Under the pieces are notes generated by a model. It saw only the letters and a list, made by a program, of their open reading frames with translations. It had not been told where the DNA came from and made no database searches. Of a DNA stretch of 64,000 nucleotides, positions 61,596-64,000 are shown in pieces. Numbering within the stretch: the stretch's first letter is position 1; every line of letters begins with the position of its first letter. The DNA comes from Alectoria sarmentosa (lineage: Eukaryota; Ascomycota; Lecanoromycetes; Lecanorales; Parmeliaceae): positions 17,404 to 81,403 of the forward strand of contig WOGZ01000147.1 of NCBI GenBank assembly GCA_009733775.1. Direction: 5' to 3'. Position numbers and translations under genes: made by a program.

Positions 61596-61990
61596 GAAAT
61601 TGTTATTGCCGAATTTGACGATAATGATTGAATTTTCAATTCGGATTTTGCAGGCGAAGTTTTTTTCGAAATTGTTAATGTCGAATTTGATGACGATAAT
61701 TGAATTTTCAATTCGAATTTTGCAGGCGGAGTTTTTTCCGAAATTGTTAATGTCGAATTCGACGACGATAATTGAGTTTTTAATTCGAATTCTGTAAGCG
61801 GAATTTTTTCCGAAATTGTTATTGTCGAATTCGACGACGATGATTGAATTTTCAATTCGGATTTTGCAGACGGAGTTTTTTTCGAAATTGTTATTATCGA
61901 ATTCGACAACGAGAGCTGAGAGCGTAAAGAATTTTTTTTCGAAATTGTTATTATCGAATTCGACGATGAGAATTGAGAACGTGAAAAGAA
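61596..61990 (-). repeat. 72-bp coding-type minisatellite
   Basis: About five to six units of 72 bp (GAAATTGTTA recurs at 61,596, 61,668 and so on, the last units shorter). On the minus strand a 156-codon frame (62,008-61,538) stays open and reads as 24-residue repeats with SNSTLTISEK and ELKIQ cores. It lies just outside the family B element, within RIP-affected DNA. It may be a fragment of another transposon or a repeat protein gene. Confidence 0.75.
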
Positions 61991-64000
61991 ATATAAATCT
62001 ACTTTCATAATAAAAAGATTTTTTTCTTAAACGAAAAATAAGAAAACGACGTTCTCGTCGAGCGCGATATTGTTATTCAATTATTTTATAATTCTTTTTT
62101 AATAAATGTTTTTTTGATATTTTCAAACACATTTATTATAAAAATTGAAATTTATTTATATTAATGTTATTATAAATAATGCGTTAAACTCGAAGTGATC
62201 TTTTGAGATCGAAATATCGATATTAATATTTATTAATCTTGATAAAACATCGAGCAAAATGTGTTTTTTATCGAATTTATATTTGATATTAAAATCGAAT
62301 TAATGAAGAAATTAAGACGTTTTTATTAATCTTATATTTATTCGCATTATCGACGTTATAAAAATTATGAAATTTTGTTTTATGATGTTAAAAATGACGA
62401 AATGATTAATTTGCATTCTCATTAAATGCTTAAAAAATTCGATTATATGTTTTATTTTTTTAAAAATCTAAACGAAATCGACGATTTTTAATTTAATAAA
62501 TTAATAATTCTTTTTCGCGAACGTTAGAAATTTAAAGAGAAAAAGAATCGATTTAAGATTTATATGAGAAAATTATTTATCATTTTCGATATATTTATCG
62601 TCTTTAATATAAAAAATAACGATGTCGAAATCAAATTCTTTAAAATCGTTTAAATTTATTTATAAGATTTTTATAAAATTAAAATGAATTAAAAGATTCG
62701 ATTTGAATAAAATTTTTTGAAGTTTTTAAAAAAAAACTTTTTTTATAAGCGAGATTGACGGCAATTTCGTTTTAAACGTATAAACTTTTTTTGAATTTTT
62801 TTAAAAAAACGCGTTTTTTAATATTCGCGTTTTAAGGTTTTTTAACGTCTTTTTAATTATGCGTAAAAATATACATATTATCGAAAATATTCGATAAAAT
62901 TTAAATAATGTTTTAAATCTTCAAAAATCTTAAAATATTGAAAACGATTAATGATTTTAAACTTTTTTTCGAACGTTATTAATGTTAAAATTAATATAAA
63001 GTTATATTATATGAATATATTAAATAAAACAACTAAGTGAAAAGAAAGTATATATATAAAAAAAAGACATTTATATAAAAATAAATGTCTCTACCAAATC
63101 ACGTTAAGCTCAATCGAATAATGTTAAAGAAATGTGATATTAAAGAAAAGTCAGCCTTATTAAGAATATAAAGTACGCTCGTAATATTATTCTTTTTTTT
63201 TAAAAAGCGATGTTTTAACGCTGTGAAAATCGAAGAAGTGTGCTTATAATTTGCCTTATATCTTTAAAACATTTAATTGATAATCATTCTCAATTGAAAA
63301 AAGCTGGCGATAACAACGATAATAATATATCGTGAAAAATTCGTTTATAGCACCGTCGATGTTATAATGTTTTATCGTTTTAAACGTTTAAAAATAACGT
63401 GATTTAATGAAAAATTAACGTTATGATCGTCATCGAAGCATTTGAGTGTTCAATATCATTTGATATTTCATATTTCGGACGAAGAAAGAATCGTAGAAAT
63501 CAAATAATATGATTAAATGAGATCTCTCGAATCGAATCGAGCCGCAGACGTTAAATCTTATTTGAAATTTATATGTGTTTTGATGATGTCCTAAATAGTT
63601 TTTCTTCGTAAGTTGTTATATATATGATATCGAATAAGATCAGCAATAACGATAGCGAGATTTTAAAACGACGTTAAAGAGCTTCGAAAGGTGTTCATAA
63701 TGTGAATAACGAGAATCGCGTGTTCGTTTAAACCTTAAATCAACACGTTATCGTCGATATCGATCGATTTTGTCGTTGAAAAAATGACGTGAAGACGCAC
63801 GCACAATAATCGAAAGTTGTATATAATCGTTATCGTTTATTATAATAATAACGACTATGAGAAAGAAAGAAAAAAAAGAAAAAATGAATAATGAGATTTT
63901 TTTATAAATCAGTCATTAATTTAATCGAATAATGTTTAATCTTTCTATTTTGATTTATTTGAATATTTTTTATAAAAGTCTTTTATTACGTTTTTTGCAT

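Larger units (their letters stand above)
47700..64000. other. AT-rich RIP-affected isochore
   Basis: Base composition falls abruptly to very high AT and stays so to the window's end. There are no host genes. Paired LTRs inside differ only by transitions, and coding remnants are full of stops, both typical of repeat-induced point mutation. Remaining cytosines are often in CpG. Parts without a separate entry (47,700-49,440, 51,961-54,390, 61,175-64,000) hold no recognisable gene or repeat beyond those listed. They may be older, more decayed transposons. Confidence 0.85.

Overview
The window is nuclear DNA of a filamentous ascomycete (Pezizomycotina). The genes have short GT-AG introns with CTAAC/CTGAC-type branch sites. 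Products include fungal families such as an aspzincin, a Dal5-type transporter, a PMC1-type Ca2+ pump, Nup84/Nup107 and SUMO. The right-hand quarter is an extremely AT-rich block with repeat-induced point mutation (RIP) signatures. Leotiomycetes or Dothideomycetes would fit, but the class cannot be fixed from this sequence.

Layout. Bases 1-47,600 are ordinary-GC, gene-bearing DNA, in this order: secreted aspzincin (-), ATIC purine enzyme (+), cupin/JmjC-like oxygenase (+), CIA30 complex I assembly factor (+), tandem Zn2Cys6 protein (-), peroxiredoxin-like protein (-), MFS transporter (-), mitochondrial prolyl-tRNA synthetase (-), GPI-type cell-wall protein (+), single-pass Cys-rich surface protein (+), complex I ESSS subunit (+), nucleoporin Nup84/107 (+), Ca2+-ATPase (+), fungal hypothetical (+), small C2H2 protein (+), SUMO (+), Ser/Pro-rich coiled-coil protein (-), FMN-binding split-barrel protein (+) and DUF4202 protein (-). 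Nearly all models were assembled by hand across introns, and their total coding lengths divide by three. The genes are mostly unrelated housekeeping functions. There is no biosynthetic cluster, although three products serve mitochondria (CIA30, ESSS, ProRS).

Two TA-flanked inverted-repeat elements (MITE-like) lie at 23,232-23,763 and 40,530-41,250. A strong fold-back repeat lies at 25,487-25,624. From about 47.7 kb to the end the DNA is AT-rich and gene-free. It holds two nested-free LTR retrotransposons with intact target-site duplications: a 2.5 kb element that has room only for gag (49,441-51,960, +) and a 6.8 kb Ty3/gypsy-like element (54,396-61,169, -). Every difference between paired LTRs is a transition.

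The most unusual observation is in the introns. The ATIC gene carries 18 introns, many of 130-155 nt. One of them (3785-3917) is about 81% identical over its last 89 nt, without gaps, to an intron in an unrelated FMN-binding gene 42 kb away (45,803-45,938). This is the signature of introner-like elements, that is, introns that multiply in the genome.
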